Of a stretch of 46,225 bases of DNA, positions 34,657 to 43,952 are shown one piece after another. The first letter of the stretch is position 1, and every line of letters starts with the position of its first letter. The DNA comes from Cytophagales bacterium. GTDB taxonomy: Bacteria; Bacteroidota; Bacteroidia; Cytophagales; Cytophagaceae. The notes under the pieces were generated by a model, which did no database searches, was not told the DNA's origin, and saw only the letters and a list, made by a program, of their open reading frames with translations. The DNA is taken from NCBI GenBank assembly GCA_013297765.1, contig JAAFID010000007.1, forward strand, positions 1-46,225. The letters are read 5' to 3'. The position numbers and the translations under genes are program-made.

Positions 34657-36219
34657 ATGATTCTATTAGACGCTTCTACCTCTTCTATAGGGCAGACAAG
34701 TTTTATTTCCATTGGTATGTTTTTACTTTTTGTTGGCATCACCATGATGATTACTTATTGGGCAGCCAAGAAAACCAAAACTACATCTGAGTTTTATGCT
34801 GCAGGCCGTAGCATTACTGGTTTTCAAAATGGTTTGGCATTGGCTGGCGATTATATGAGTGCCGCATCTTTTCTAGGCATCGCAGGAATGGTGGCACTAA
34901 GGGGGTACGATGGCTTGATATATTCCATTGGCTTTTTGGTAGGCTGGCCCATCATTATGTTTTTGATTGCAGAGCCTTTGAGAAATTTGGGCAAATACAC
35001 TTTTGCCGATGTGGTAGCATTTCGCTTGAAACAAAGACCTGTGCGAATAGCAGCGTCTATAGGTTCACTTTCTACCATATCTTTTTACCTCATTGCACAG
35101 ATGGTGGGAGCGGGTGGACTTATCAGTAAAATATTTGCCCTAGATTACAGCATAGCAGTGGTTATAGTAGGTATTGTGATGTCGGCGTATGTGCTGTTCG
35201 GTGGTATGTTGGCAACTACTTGGGTACAAATTATTAAGGCAATATTATTGTTGAGCGGTGCGAGTATTATCGTGTTGCTTACGCTTTCTCATTTTCATTT
35301 CAATCCATTAGAATTGTTCTCTGCCGCCGCCGATCAGTATGGTAGCGAAGTGCTTTCGCCAGGGAGTTATATTTCTAATCCTTGGGATGCACTATCACTG
35401 GGAATGGCGTTGATGTTGGGCACCGCAGGTTTACCACATATCTTGATGCGGTTTTACACCGTACCCGATGCTAAAGCTGCACGTAAATCAGTGTTCGTAG
35501 CTACCGGCTTTATTGGTTATTTCTACATTCTTACTTTTATCATTGGTTTTGGTGCCATGGTGTTGGTGGGCAAAGAGGTGATAAGTGCTGGCGGTACAGA
35601 CACCAGTGGCAACATGGCAGCATTGATGCTTGCTGAGGCTACAGGCGGAAGTGCCTTTCTTGGTTTTATCGCTGCGGTTGCTTTCGCTACTATATTGGCC
35701 GTGGTTGCTGGGCTTACCTTATCTGGGGCTTCTACTATTTCTCACGATTTGTATGTAAATGTGGTAAAGAAAGGAATTGCTAATGAAGCGGGCGAGGTAA
35801 AAGTGGCGAAGACTGCAACCATTGGTCTCGGGATACTTTCCATTATTTTAGGGTTGTTGTTCAAAGGGCAAAACGTAGCATTCATGGTAGGTTTGGCGTT
35901 TGCTATTGCAGCCAGTGCCAATTTTCCTGCATTGATTTTATCTATTCTTTGGAAAAAATTTACGACCAGAGGAGCTCAAATAAGTATTCTCACAGGTACT
36001 ATTACATCTATTTTGCTCATTATTCTCAGCCCTACCGTATGGAAAGATTTGTTGGGAAATGAAGCGGCAATATTTCCTTTGAAGAACCCTGCATTAATAT
36101 CTTTGCCATTGTCTTTCTTAGCTGGTATTGTTACCTCGTTAATGTATCCCGAATTAGAAGCCCAAGAGAAATTTGAAAAGGAAAAATTACGAACTTATCT
36201 AGGAGTAGGGGCAGAGTAA
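34657..36219 (+). CDS. actP: Cation/acetate symporter, ActP type
   Basis: The product has 520 residues and about thirteen membrane segments and belongs to the sodium:solute symporter family. [43 protein letters not shown] is the ActP-branch signature. [42 protein letters not shown] and [33 protein letters not shown] further support it. It imports acetate and other short monocarboxylates using the sodium gradient. It forms a two-gene unit with DUF485, and no acetyl-CoA synthetase gene is adjacent. It converges with a minus-strand glycosyltransferase gene with only 23 bases between the stops. Confidence 0.92.
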   Translation: MILLDASTSSIGQTSFISIGMFLLFVGITMMITYWAAKKTKTTSEFYAAGRSITGFQNGLALAGDYMSAASFLGIAGMVALRGYDGLIYSIGFLVGWPIIMFLIAEPLRNLGKYTFADVVAFRLKQRPVRIAASIGSLSTISFYLIAQMVGAGGLISKIFALDYSIAVVIVGIVMSAYVLFGGMLATTWVQIIKAILLLSGASIIVLLTLSHFHFNPLELFSAAADQYGSEVLSPGSYISNPWDALSLGMALMLGTAGLPHILMRFYTVPDAKAARKSVFVATGFIGYFYILTFIIGFGAMVLVGKEVISAGGTDTSGNMAALMLAEATGGSAFLGFIAAVAFATILAVVAGLTLSGASTISHDLYVNVVKKGIANEAGEVKVAKTATIGLGILSIILGLLFKGQNVAFMVGLAFAIAASANFPALILSILWKKFTTRGAQISILTGTITSILLIILSPTVWKDLLGNEAAIFPLKNPALISLPLSFLAGIVTSLMYPELEAQEKFEKEKLRTYLGVGAE

Positions 36220-36242
36220 ATTTTTAACAAGGTATATTAATG

Positions 36243-37424
36243 TTATTGCTCAAGCATTTGCTTAAAAAGTTGATTAAACTTTTGACCTATGCTTTTCCAA
36301 GTGTATTTCGAGATTACAAATTCTTTGGAAAGTTGCCCTAAGAGTGCCAAATCTTTGTCAAGCATTTCGGTTAGTCCCTTGGCAGTTTCTGCGGGAGTAT
36401 TGGCTACCCATTTGCCTATGCCTAAATCTGCAACTTCTTTCCATGGCGTATTGTTACTGGCTAGTATGGGTGTGCCCGCAGCCATAGCCTCGGCATACAC
36501 CAAGCCAAAATTTTCATTGTGCGATGATAAGGCAAATAAATCGGCATTGGCAAAAAAATCTATCCTTTCTTGACCTTCAATTTGCCCCACCAAAAATACT
36601 TTATTCTGAAGTTGTAACGATACAATTTGCTCTCTCAGTGCATTGGCCTCGCCAAAATCTTCGCCAGCGATGAGCAATAAAGTATTGGGCTGGGTTTGTA
36701 AAGCAATAGCAAAAGCATCTATCAATATATCGAGCCCTTTTTTCTTGTGCAACCTCGCCATGCTGATAATTACCTTGTCGTTGCATCCGTCTATGCCTGT
36801 ATATTGTTTGATAAAATGGCTACGCTCTAATAGCTGAGGCTGTGCAAACTCCTCGGCATAGATGCCATTGGGTATAATAGTTACTTGGGCTTTGGGGTAT
36901 AATGCCAGTACTTCATTCTGCTCTTGCTCGGATGTAACATGCCATACTATTTTGTGGGCATAAGGTTGAATGAAGAAAAACAGATATGGCTTTTTCATCA
37001 AGCTATTGCCATCTGAAAGACACCACTCGCCGAGGCAACCATGTGGCGAGAGGATGGTTTTCTTGCCCAATAGATTGGCAAAAAACAGTCCCAATGGGGT
37101 GGATGCGGAAAATATGCCTTGTACATGCACCATGTCGCAACTCTTGATGTCGCTGTAAAGCCCAAACAACATGTTGATAGAGAAACGCTCCTTCACATTT
37201 TGTTTGTAATATTTTACAAAAATGTTGTTAAATATTTTTTTGAATAATTTCTCTTCAGGTGCTATCGTGTGCTTGCCATTGTCGTTGGTAGTAGATACGT
37301 AGCACGCTGTGCCTAATAGTGCAAGCTCTTTGCAGGTATTTAGCGATGAAAACACCCACCCACCGTACACCACTGCCGGGTAAAAAGAAGGTATAACTAC
37401 TGAAAGCTTGATGTTTGTTTTCAT
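36243..37424 (-). CDS. Glycosyltransferase family 4 protein
   Basis: The product is 393 residues with the GT-B fold. The N-terminal acceptor domain starts LSVVIPSFYPAVVYGGWVFSSLNTCKELALLG, where GG marks the first loop. ILSPHGCLGEWCLSDGN is a feature of the GT4/WcaI-like group. The C-terminal donor domain has VIISMARLHKKKGLDILIDAFA and the E-x7-E motif in NENFGLVYAEAMAAGTPILAS. It should transfer a sugar from a nucleotide-sugar donor onto a surface polysaccharide or lipopolysaccharide acceptor; the sugar and the acceptor cannot be told. It lies 114 bases after the second glycosyltransferase gene on the same strand. Confidence 0.9.
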   Translation of the reverse strand: MKTNIKLSVVIPSFYPAVVYGGWVFSSLNTCKELALLGTACYVSTTNDNGKHTIAPEEKLFKKIFNNIFVKYYKQNVKERFSINMLFGLYSDIKSCDMVHVQGIFSASTPLGLFFANLLGKKTILSPHGCLGEWCLSDGNSLMKKPYLFFFIQPYAHKIVWHVTSEQEQNEVLALYPKAQVTIIPNGIYAEEFAQPQLLERSHFIKQYTGIDGCNDKVIISMARLHKKKGLDILIDAFAIALQTQPNTLLLIAGEDFGEANALREQIVSLQLQNKVFLVGQIEGQERIDFFANADLFALSSHNENFGLVYAEAMAAGTPILASNNTPWKEVADLGIGKWVANTPAETAKGLTEMLDKDLALLGQLSKEFVISKYTWKSIGQKFNQLFKQMLEQ

Positions 37425-37538
37425 TATTGGTTGTATTTGTAAAGCTAGTACATTACGCTTAATAGCACAAAAAAATATTATAGTGCAAATAAGATTACGG
37501 TTAATTTCTGAAGTAATTTTGAAGAGAATTAATTCTGG

Positions 37539-38615
37539 CTACGCAATGCAGTTTAAAAATCTTTTTTTGAAATCAGCATTGGTAAATTTTTCATTGTAAA
37601 TGATTTTACCTCTTTTTCCCATTTCCTCATATTTTGCTGGGTTTGCATCCATATCTAGCAATATCTCGCAGATAGTTTCAGGGCTGTTGTCTTTCATTAA
37701 AATACCAGAGCTATTTTGTGCAATTATTTCTGCTGCTGGCTGGTCTATTACGGCTATACAACATTTACCATAGTACATGGCTTCGAGAAATACAAATCCA
37801 AAACCTTCTCTGATGCTTGGAAATATTAGCCCTTTGCTTTTGCTATAAAAAATGCTCAAATCAATATCAGAGATTTCGGTAAATAAGCTAATGCAATTGT
37901 TCAGCCCAGTATTTTGAATCTTATCTGTCACATTTTTTGCATCATCGCCATTGCCTACTATGGCTAGGCGAAGGGCAAATGCAGGATTTTTTTCTTTTGC
38001 CAATTTCCAACCATCAATCAGTTCCATGTATCCTTTGTAGCGATGCTCCTGCCACAGTCTAGATACAAAAATAAGGAAAGGCGTACCTTCTAGCCAACTA
38101 GAATAAGCATTGTTAGAGATTTGGATAATTGTATTCTCAAAACTTTTAGGCACACCTGCAAGTAAGCATACTTGGGTCTTTGATGCAAAAATAGGATTAT
38201 GGGCAATGAACTTTTGGTAAGTATAATCAGAATTGCAAAGAATATGTGTGGCCTTATTTAATCCTAGCTTGTGTCTTGCACTTACTGGCTTCCAAGCTTC
38301 TTCATCGTGTAGAAATACTACTACTTTTTTCAATAAAAAAACTGGAATCATTGCCAGCAACGAAGCGGGACCTATATGGTCGCAGATTATTAATTTGGGT
38401 CTATGAAATAAGATATACGCTACGAATGCCCACAAAAAAGGCAACTTTTTTTTGGCAAAATATCGGATGTTTTTCGAACTTAAATTTTCATTTCCATACA
38501 ATGAAAAAACCCTATTGGGAATTACAGCCTCGCCCATAAGGTGAGCCACACGAGACACTCCACCTTTGGACGTTTCATAATTCATAGACACCAGCAAAGT
38601 ATTTTCTAGCGGCAT
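37539..38615 (-). CDS. Glycosyltransferase family 4/1 protein
   Basis: This is a second GT-B enzyme of 358 residues. The ATG at 38615 is preferred over an in-frame TTG at 38642, because AGGTAGGT lies just upstream of it and it avoids overlapping the DUF4197 stop. NYETSKGGVSRVAHLMGEAV holds the N-terminal GG loop. LIFVSRLWQEHRYKGYMELIDGWKLA opens the donor domain. IREGFGFVFLEAMYYGKCCIAVIDQPAAEII has the E-x7-E motif. The neighbouring GT suggests a small polysaccharide-assembly group, although no flippase or polymerase gene is next to them. Confidence 0.88.
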   Translation of the reverse strand: MPLENTLLVSMNYETSKGGVSRVAHLMGEAVIPNRVFSLYGNENLSSKNIRYFAKKKLPFLWAFVAYILFHRPKLIICDHIGPASLLAMIPVFLLKKVVVFLHDEEAWKPVSARHKLGLNKATHILCNSDYTYQKFIAHNPIFASKTQVCLLAGVPKSFENTIIQISNNAYSSWLEGTPFLIFVSRLWQEHRYKGYMELIDGWKLAKEKNPAFALRLAIVGNGDDAKNVTDKIQNTGLNNCISLFTEISDIDLSIFYSKSKGLIFPSIREGFGFVFLEAMYYGKCCIAVIDQPAAEIIAQNSSGILMKDNSPETICEILLDMDANPAKYEEMGKRGKIIYNEKFTNADFKKRFLNCIA

Positions 38616-38628
38616 GCTTTGACCTACC

Positions 38629-39414
38629 TTATTTATTGCCAAAAACTTTTTTCAACAAATCTGTGACTTGGGCTGCTGGGTCTTTACGTATTTTTTGCTC
38701 TTGCTCGCCTACCACAACGAACAATCCTTGCAAGGCCCTGTTGGTGGTAAAGCGAGGCAAATCGGTATCTACTTTTGTCACAAATGGAATGCGGTTGTAC
38801 AAGGTGGTTATTTCGGCCCACTTGCTGGTCGCAAAAGTACTGTTCAGGGCATTGGTCACGGTAGGGTTAAATGCTGAATATAGTGATGACATGGTATTGT
38901 TTCTAAGGTATCCAGTCGCTGCGGTATCGCTGCCCGTAAGAATGTTTTTGGCATCGGTAATGGTCATGTTTTGTATAGCAGATACAAATATAGGTGCGGC
39001 ATCTTTGGCAGCCTGTTCTGCCGCTCGATTTAGGGTAGTTTCAAACTCATCCACTTTGCTACCCATGCCCATATCTCTAAGCTTTGAGGCCACTATTTGA
39101 CACTGTGGAGGAAAAGGAATTCTTATCTTCATATTTTTGTTAAAACCGTCCAATTGATTCAACATCGAAGAAGAATTTTGAGAAGCCGTAACCAATGCTT
39201 CTTTCAATCCATTGACAATATCAGTTTCTGACAATGAAGATACGCCCCCACCACTAAGCACGCTGGTAGCACTACTGATGCTGGTAGGTAGGCTTATTTT
39301 TGGTTTGGTAGTAGTTTTTTTTGTGGTGGTCGTTTTCTTGGTCGTTTTAGTTTGTGCTGTAGCCGTTGCTAATACTATAAAACTACAAGTAATGAAGAGA
39401 ATTACTTTTTTCAT
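38629..39414 (-). CDS. DUF4197 family secreted protein
   Basis: The 261-residue product has a signal peptide (MKKVILFITCSFIVLATATAQ) and then a low-complexity Lys/Thr stretch (about 22-38). The remainder is a helical DUF4197 domain. The recognisable parts are LSETDIVNGLKEALVTASQNS, KIRIPFPPQ, ITDAKNILTGSDTAATGYLRNNT and VDTDLPRFTTNRALQGLFVVVGEQEQKIRKDPAAQVTDLLKKVF. The family is periplasmic and has no established function. It stands between a DUF4199 gene and two glycosyltransferase genes on the same strand, 13 bases before the nearer GT. Confidence 0.88.
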   Translation of the reverse strand: MKKVILFITCSFIVLATATAQTKTTKKTTTTKKTTTKPKISLPTSISSATSVLSGGGVSSLSETDIVNGLKEALVTASQNSSSMLNQLDGFNKNMKIRIPFPPQCQIVASKLRDMGMGSKVDEFETTLNRAAEQAAKDAAPIFVSAIQNMTITDAKNILTGSDTAATGYLRNNTMSSLYSAFNPTVTNALNSTFATSKWAEITTLYNRIPFVTKVDTDLPRFTTNRALQGLFVVVGEQEQKIRKDPAAQVTDLLKKVFGNK

Positions 39415-39444
39415 TTTTTCTAAATATTTATTTTTTTAATTAAA

Positions 39445-39960
39445 TTATACAATGCGTTGAGGTTCGGCATTTCTAAGTATTGCCGCAAATATAAGTGAAA
39501 ATAACAATCCCAATATAGCGGTTACTAGCAATGCTCCTTTGGCTTTGTTGGCTGGTGTTTCTGCGGCTCTAGTCATGGCAACCATTTCCTCTATTTGTTT
39601 CATGTCTTTGGCTGAGGCATTTTTTTCTTTGGCTACACGAATGGTTTCTCTTATCGAATATTCATCAAATCTGTAACTGGCTTTTTGGTAATAGACAAAT
39701 GAGCTAATGCTGAACACTAGTGCAGCTACTACAGCTATTTGAATGCCTGAAACACTTGCTGCCCCAAAGGTAATTTTATTGCCATATTTCACTTTTTTAA
39801 ATTCCCATATTCCTAAAAATAAACCCAACAGCAAAAGCCCTAGTTGAAATATAAAAGGTGCACGCCCCACTAAAGTATTGTACAAATATTCATTAGTCCA
39901 AATGTCCCATCCCGCCAATGCCAGCCCTATCACTGCACCGTATTTAAAAGCAATTTTCAT
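39445..39960 (-). CDS. DUF4199 family membrane protein
   Basis: This is a 171-residue integral membrane protein with four hydrophobic segments (about 5-24, 34-52, 68-91, 143-163) and a charged stretch between the third and fourth that contains RFDEYSIRETIRVAKEKNASAKDMKQIEEM. The topology, size and KKVKYGNKITFGAASVSGIQIA pattern fit DUF4199, a family largely restricted to Bacteroidota with no established function. It is probably the first gene of a minus-strand run leading into DUF4197 (30 bases apart). Confidence 0.78.
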   Translation of the reverse strand: MKIAFKYGAVIGLALAGWDIWTNEYLYNTLVGRAPFIFQLGLLLLGLFLGIWEFKKVKYGNKITFGAASVSGIQIAVVAALVFSISSFVYYQKASYRFDEYSIRETIRVAKEKNASAKDMKQIEEMVAMTRAAETPANKAKGALLVTAILGLLFSLIFAAILRNAEPQRIV

Positions 39961-40012
39961 TTTTTGTTGTTCCTATTTTTAATGCTACAATTGTTAAATT
40001 TAACCAAATATT

Positions 40013-40528
40013 ATGAACATGAACAAAAAGGTATCATTACCTCAACTTAAAAGTCGATTTATTGCCCTAATTTTTTTAATCTTTCTTTTAAGCCTTAATA
40101 CCGCTTGGTCGCAGATATTACAAGGTAGAATAATCGCCGTAAAAGATGGCGACACCATAGAATTATTGGTGGGGGAAGCAAAGATTAAAATTAGACTTTA
40201 CGGAATAGATTGCCCCGAGAAAGCCCAAGATTTTGGCCTGCAAGCCACCGAATTTACCACCAAATATTGTTTGCAAAAAATAGTGACGGTGCAGCAACAT
40301 GGGAAAGACAAGTATCGTCGAGTACTTGGCGTTGTAATGCTTCAAGGGAAAGTCAATTTCAATAAATTACTGGTAGAAAAAGGATACGCTTGGCGTTACA
40401 AATATTCTAAAGATACCGAACTGCTAAGGCTTCAAGAGAAAGCAATGAAACAAAAAGTTGGTCTGTGGGCAGCTACAAAACCTATTGCTCCGTGGCAGTT
40501 TAGGAAGGATAAAAAGGTGGTTTATTAA
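40013..40528 (+). CDS. Secreted thermonuclease-family (SNase-like) nuclease
   Basis: The product is 171 residues with a signal peptide or anchor (about 15-34, LNTAWSQ). The staphylococcal-nuclease fold follows with VKDGDTIELLV, RLYGIDCPEKAQDFGLQA and KDKYRRVLGVV. The catalytic trio of the family corresponds to R61, E69 and R103, and all three are present; the usual Gly before the last Arg is Arg here. It should cleave DNA and RNA outside the cytoplasm using calcium. A second ATG lies six bases downstream (40019). The gene converges with the VWA gene, with 18 bases between stops. Confidence 0.9.
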   Translation: MNMNKKVSLPQLKSRFIALIFLIFLLSLNTAWSQILQGRIIAVKDGDTIELLVGEAKIKIRLYGIDCPEKAQDFGLQATEFTTKYCLQKIVTVQQHGKDKYRRVLGVVMLQGKVNFNKLLVEKGYAWRYKYSKDTELLRLQEKAMKQKVGLWAATKPIAPWQFRKDKKVVY

Positions 40529-40546
40529 AAGTACAATAACTTCTAC

Positions 40547-41644
40547 CTACCGTACCGTTTTTCTTCTGTTTTTGATATAATCTTCAAAAATATATTCTCC
40601 TAAACCATTCAATGAACTGTAGAATGCTCTACCATTATTGGTTTTGGTAAATTCCTTTACAAATTCTTGCAGGTAGGGGTCTTTGGCAATCATAAATGTG
40701 GTAATTGGAATTTTCAAACGGCGGCATTGGGCTGCCATATTCAGGGTTTTATTGATTACTTTTCTATCCAAGCCAAAGCTATTTTTATAATATTTGGTAC
40801 CCTCTTTTAGACATGTGGGCTTACCATCGGTAATCATGAAAATTTGTTTGTTTTGCATCTTGCGGCGGCGAAGTATATCCATTGCCAGCTCAAGCCCTGC
40901 ACAGGTATTGGTATGGTAAGGGCCTACTTGCAAGTAGGGTAAATCTTTGATGGCAATAGGCCATGCATCGTTGCCAAATACAATAATATCGAGCGTATCT
41001 TTGGGGTAGCGGGTTTTGATCAATTCGGCCAAGGCCATAGCCACTTTCTTTGCAGGGGTGATGCGGTCTTCGCCATACAGAATCATGGAATGAGATATAT
41101 CAATCATCAGCACAGTAGCATTGGCACTGGTATGCTCTCGCTCTTGCACCTCTAGGTCGGCAGTAGTAAGCTTAAAGTCGTCTATGCCATGATTTACTTG
41201 TGCATTGTGCAGTGAGTCGGTATAGTTTATGGCATCGAGCGTGTCACCAAATTCAAATGGTCGAGTATCGGAGCTCATTTCGTCACCAGAGCCAACAATG
41301 GGGGTTTTGTGCCCACCTTTATCAGCCTTTTTTAGTTTGCCAAATATTTCTTCAAGGGCATTTTTCCTAATGGTTTGCTCTGATTTGCCAGTAAGGTCAA
41401 AGCTGCCCGGTTCATTGCTATCGGTCAAGTAACCTTTGGCTTTGAGGTCTTCAATAAAATCGCCTATGCCGTATGCATTGTCGGCAAAGCCATGTTCATT
41501 GTTCAACTGGTTCAGCCAGTCGAGTGCCTCATTGGCATCGCCCGCAGTGTAGTTGAGCAATTGAAAAAAGATTTTTGAAATTTTATCAAAAGAACTTTTT
41601 TCATCATCTTGGGGAATGTATTTGGAAAATCTAGTGCCTATCAT
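40547..41644 (-). CDS. VWA domain protein (CoxE/YehP-like)
   Basis: The product is 365 residues from the ATG at 41644; a TTG nine bases upstream is less likely. An acidic N-terminal half (about 1-170) precedes a von Willebrand factor A domain. The MIDAS motif is DISHS (D182, S184, S186), followed by GEDRITPAKKVAMALAELIKTRYPKDTLDIIVFG, then MITDGKPTC with the second acidic loop, and PITTFMIAKDPYLQEFV. There is no signal peptide or membrane segment, so the protein is cytoplasmic. In many genomes such proteins work with a MoxR-type AAA ATPase, but none is adjacent here. Its specific role is unknown. Confidence 0.85.
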   Translation of the reverse strand: MIGTRFSKYIPQDDEKSSFDKISKIFFQLLNYTAGDANEALDWLNQLNNEHGFADNAYGIGDFIEDLKAKGYLTDSNEPGSFDLTGKSEQTIRKNALEEIFGKLKKADKGGHKTPIVGSGDEMSSDTRPFEFGDTLDAINYTDSLHNAQVNHGIDDFKLTTADLEVQEREHTSANATVLMIDISHSMILYGEDRITPAKKVAMALAELIKTRYPKDTLDIIVFGNDAWPIAIKDLPYLQVGPYHTNTCAGLELAMDILRRRKMQNKQIFMITDGKPTCLKEGTKYYKNSFGLDRKVINKTLNMAAQCRRLKIPITTFMIAKDPYLQEFVKEFTKTNNGRAFYSSLNGLGEYIFEDYIKNRRKTVR

Positions 41645-41825
41645 GTATTGCAATTGCTAGTGTTCTCTATGGCAAGAACAGCTATTAAAGATAGAACATA
41701 AAAGGCAAAAAGATGTTTTTTGAAAGAGATTAATCAAGCAGACAAAGTTGCATTTGCCGATTGAATTCGCCAACTTAATTATTAATAAAAATCCCAAAAT
41801 ATCAAAAAGTACTACAATCTATATT

Positions 41826-42023
41826 ATGAGCACTATTCTTATTAAATCGAACAAAGAGAATAATAAAATCCTTGCTAGTCTTGCTAAAAAATTAGGTGGC
41901 AATGTGATAAATGTAAATGATAGCCAGTTTGAAGATTTAATGTTAGGCAAATTTATGGACTCAGTAAAAACAGGCGAAACCGTGTCTAAGAATATTATTA
42001 TGAATAAACTAAAAGTAAAATGA
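41826..42023 (+). CDS. Antitoxin of a RelE-type toxin-antitoxin pair
   Basis: The product is a 65-residue protein starting MSTILIKSNKENNK; I chose the ATG at 41826 because the longer frame begins with an unlikely TTG and repetitive codons. It has a predicted N-terminal strand-helix part and a C-terminal stretch (FEDLMLGKFMDSVKTGETVSKNIIMNKLKVK) of the kind that wraps around RelE toxins. Its stop overlaps the toxin start by four bases (ATGA), the classic toxin-antitoxin arrangement. It should neutralise the toxin and probably repress the operon. The assignment rests mainly on context. Confidence 0.72.
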   Translation: MSTILIKSNKENNKILASLAKKLGGNVINVNDSQFEDLMLGKFMDSVKTGETVSKNIIMNKLKVK

Positions 42024-42289
42024 TTGTTGAATTTGACAAGTCATTTGAAAAATCTTTAGATGAAATAAAAGACAAATCAATATATCCCAAGATTGCAAAA
42101 ATTATAGAACTTGTGGAATCGTCTAATGCTCTTGTAGATATTCCCAATGTAAAAAAGCTGTCTGGGTATAAAGCGTATTACCGATTTAGGCTAGGCGATT
42201 ATAGATTGGGTTTTCAAAAAATCAGCGAAAATAGTATAAGATTTATTGTCATTGCACATAGAAAAAACATTTATAAAAAATTCCCATAA
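42020..42289 (+). CDS. RelE/ParE-family toxin
   Basis: The 89-residue protein has the compact RelE/ParE fold pattern: MIVEFDKSFEKSLDEIKDK, a helical hairpin, then VKKLSGYKAYYRFRLGDYRLGFQKI and FIVIAHRKNIYKKFP. The YRFRLGDYRLGF strand and the basic/aromatic C-terminus are the family signature. RelE-type members cleave mRNA on the ribosome, whereas ParE-type members inhibit gyrase. The C-terminal HRKNIYKKF leans towards RelE, but this cannot be settled from sequence alone. It overlaps the antitoxin gene by four bases. Confidence 0.85.
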   Translation: MIVEFDKSFEKSLDEIKDKSIYPKIAKIIELVESSNALVDIPNVKKLSGYKAYYRFRLGDYRLGFQKISENSIRFIVIAHRKNIYKKFP

Positions 42290-42372
42290 AAACTTTTCGA
42301 ACAAACAATTATCACAAAATTTTTAAATTTTTTTTAACAAGTTGCTAATTTTTCCGAAAAGCAGTAATTAGT

Positions 42373-42444
42373 TTCATTGTTTTTTGTCTATTTGATTCAT
42401 ACGCTATCATTGCTACGCTACTCAGTTTATTCATTGTTTTTTGT
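42373..42444 (+). promoter_or_regulatory. Paired direct repeats upstream of rpoN
   Basis: TTCATTGTTTTTTGT occurs at 42373-42387 and again at 42430-42444, 57 bases apart. Each is followed by a TAnnTTTG-like octamer (TCTATTTG and TATCTTTA, each one base off). They could be tandem promoters or two binding sites for one regulator. Confidence 0.4.
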
Positions 42445-42495
42445 ATCTTTAATTGAAAGTATAGGAATATATAATTTGATGCCTATTTTTAATTT

Positions 42496-43947
42496 ATGCA
42501 AAAGCTTAGTTTAAATCAATCGCTAGGGCAACGCCTTTCGCCACAGCAAATTCAGTTTATAAAACTGCTGCAAATACCTACTACAGAACTAGAATCGAGA
42601 ATAGAAGAAGAGCTAGAAATAAACCCTGCACTAGAAGAAGGTACGGAAGAACCAGCAGAAGAATTTGAAAATGAAAAACAAGAAGAAGCTGAAGAAACCG
42701 ACACCACCGACGACGATATCAATGTGGATGATTACCTACGTGACGATGATGGAGGTGGCTATAAAATGCAAGGCGATGGCCCAAACCCTGATGAAGAAGA
42801 GCGTGAAAGCCCCTATGCCAGCCGTGTATCTATTGTAGATGCATTGCTTACACAATTGGGAATGCTGAAACTTGACGACAAGCAAACCCTCATTGGCAAA
42901 TATTTAATAGGAAGCATAGATTCTGATGGGTATATAAGACGTGAACTAGGTTTGATATGCAACGATTTGGCCTTTTCACAAAATATAGAAACTTCGGAAG
43001 AAGAATTGGAAGAGATTTTATTCAAAATTCAAACCTTTGACCCTGCAGGTATAGGTGCTAGAGATTTGAAAGAATGCTTGCTGCTGCAACTAGAGCGAAA
43101 AGCTGAGGAAGAGCACCACCACGTAGCCATAGCCATTAAAATAATTGAGCATCAGTTTGATGAATTTACCAGAAAACATTATGATAAAATTCAAAAAAAA
43201 CTAGAGGTAAGTGACGAAGATTTGAAAGAAGCAGTGCAAATGATTACTCGCCTAAACCCCAAGCCAGGCGAGTCGGGCGGCGAAGATGCAAGTAGCCATT
43301 ACATCATTCCCGATTTTATGCTTTACAATAACGATGGTAAACTAGAAATAACCCTCAATAGCCGCAATGCACCAGCCTTGAAGGTAAGCCGCTCTTATAT
43401 GGAAATGTTTGACACCTACGACAAGAGCAGCAAAAAAGACAAAAAATTAAAAGAGGCGGTTACTTTTGTAAAGCAAAAACTAGATGGAGCAAAATGGTTT
43501 ATAGATGCTATAAAGCAACGGCAAAATACCCTATTGCGTACCATGAACTGCATTGCCAAATATCAGTACGAGTATTTTTTGGAGGGAGATGAAAGTAAGC
43601 TAAAGCCGATGATATTGAAAGATATTGCACAAGAAATACAAATGGATATTTCTACTGTTTCTAGGGTTGCGAACAGTAAATTTGTACAAACAGAATTTGG
43701 CACTATTCCCCTAAAATATTTTTTCTCTGAAGGCATAGCGACCGATTCGGGAGAGGATGCTAGTAGTAGAGAGGTGAAATTTATATTGAAAGAAATGATA
43801 GAAGCCGAAGAAAAAAAACGACCGCTATCGGACGATAAACTAGAAAAAATGCTGAACGACAAAGGCTACAACATAGCCCGCCGTACCGTAGCCAAATACC
43901 GTGAGCAGCTAAATATACCCGTAGCAAGGCTACGCAAAGAATTGTAA
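42496..43947 (+). CDS. rpoN: RNA polymerase sigma-54 factor (RpoN)
   Basis: The 483-residue protein is complete. Region I is MQKLSLNQSLGQRLSPQQIQFIKLLQIPTTELESRIEEELEINPALEE, the activator-responsive Gln/Leu-rich part. A highly acidic linker (about 50-110) follows. The core-binding region contains QTFDPAGIGARDLKECLLLQL and RLNPKPGE. The helix-turn-helix is near DIAQEIQMDISTVSRVANSKFVQTEFG. The RpoN box ARRTVAKYRE is at 461-470. It directs core polymerase to -24/-12 promoters and needs AAA+ enhancer-binding proteins, none of which is encoded here. The next gene starts six bases after its stop. Confidence 0.97.
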   Translation: MQKLSLNQSLGQRLSPQQIQFIKLLQIPTTELESRIEEELEINPALEEGTEEPAEEFENEKQEEAEETDTTDDDINVDDYLRDDDGGGYKMQGDGPNPDEEERESPYASRVSIVDALLTQLGMLKLDDKQTLIGKYLIGSIDSDGYIRRELGLICNDLAFSQNIETSEEELEEILFKIQTFDPAGIGARDLKECLLLQLERKAEEEHHHVAIAIKIIEHQFDEFTRKHYDKIQKKLEVSDEDLKEAVQMITRLNPKPGESGGEDASSHYIIPDFMLYNNDGKLEITLNSRNAPALKVSRSYMEMFDTYDKSSKKDKKLKEAVTFVKQKLDGAKWFIDAIKQRQNTLLRTMNCIAKYQYEYFLEGDESKLKPMILKDIAQEIQMDISTVSRVANSKFVQTEFGTIPLKYFFSEGIATDSGEDASSREVKFILKEMIEAEEKKRPLSDDKLEKMLNDKGYNIARRTVAKYREQLNIPVARLRKEL

Positions 43948-43952
43948 AATAT

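Noticed and set aside
41748-41825. Extended TTG start for the antitoxin
   Set aside because: The additional residues look non-coding (Asn/Lys/Ile-rich, no pattern), and the ATG at 41826 gives a typical antitoxin length.
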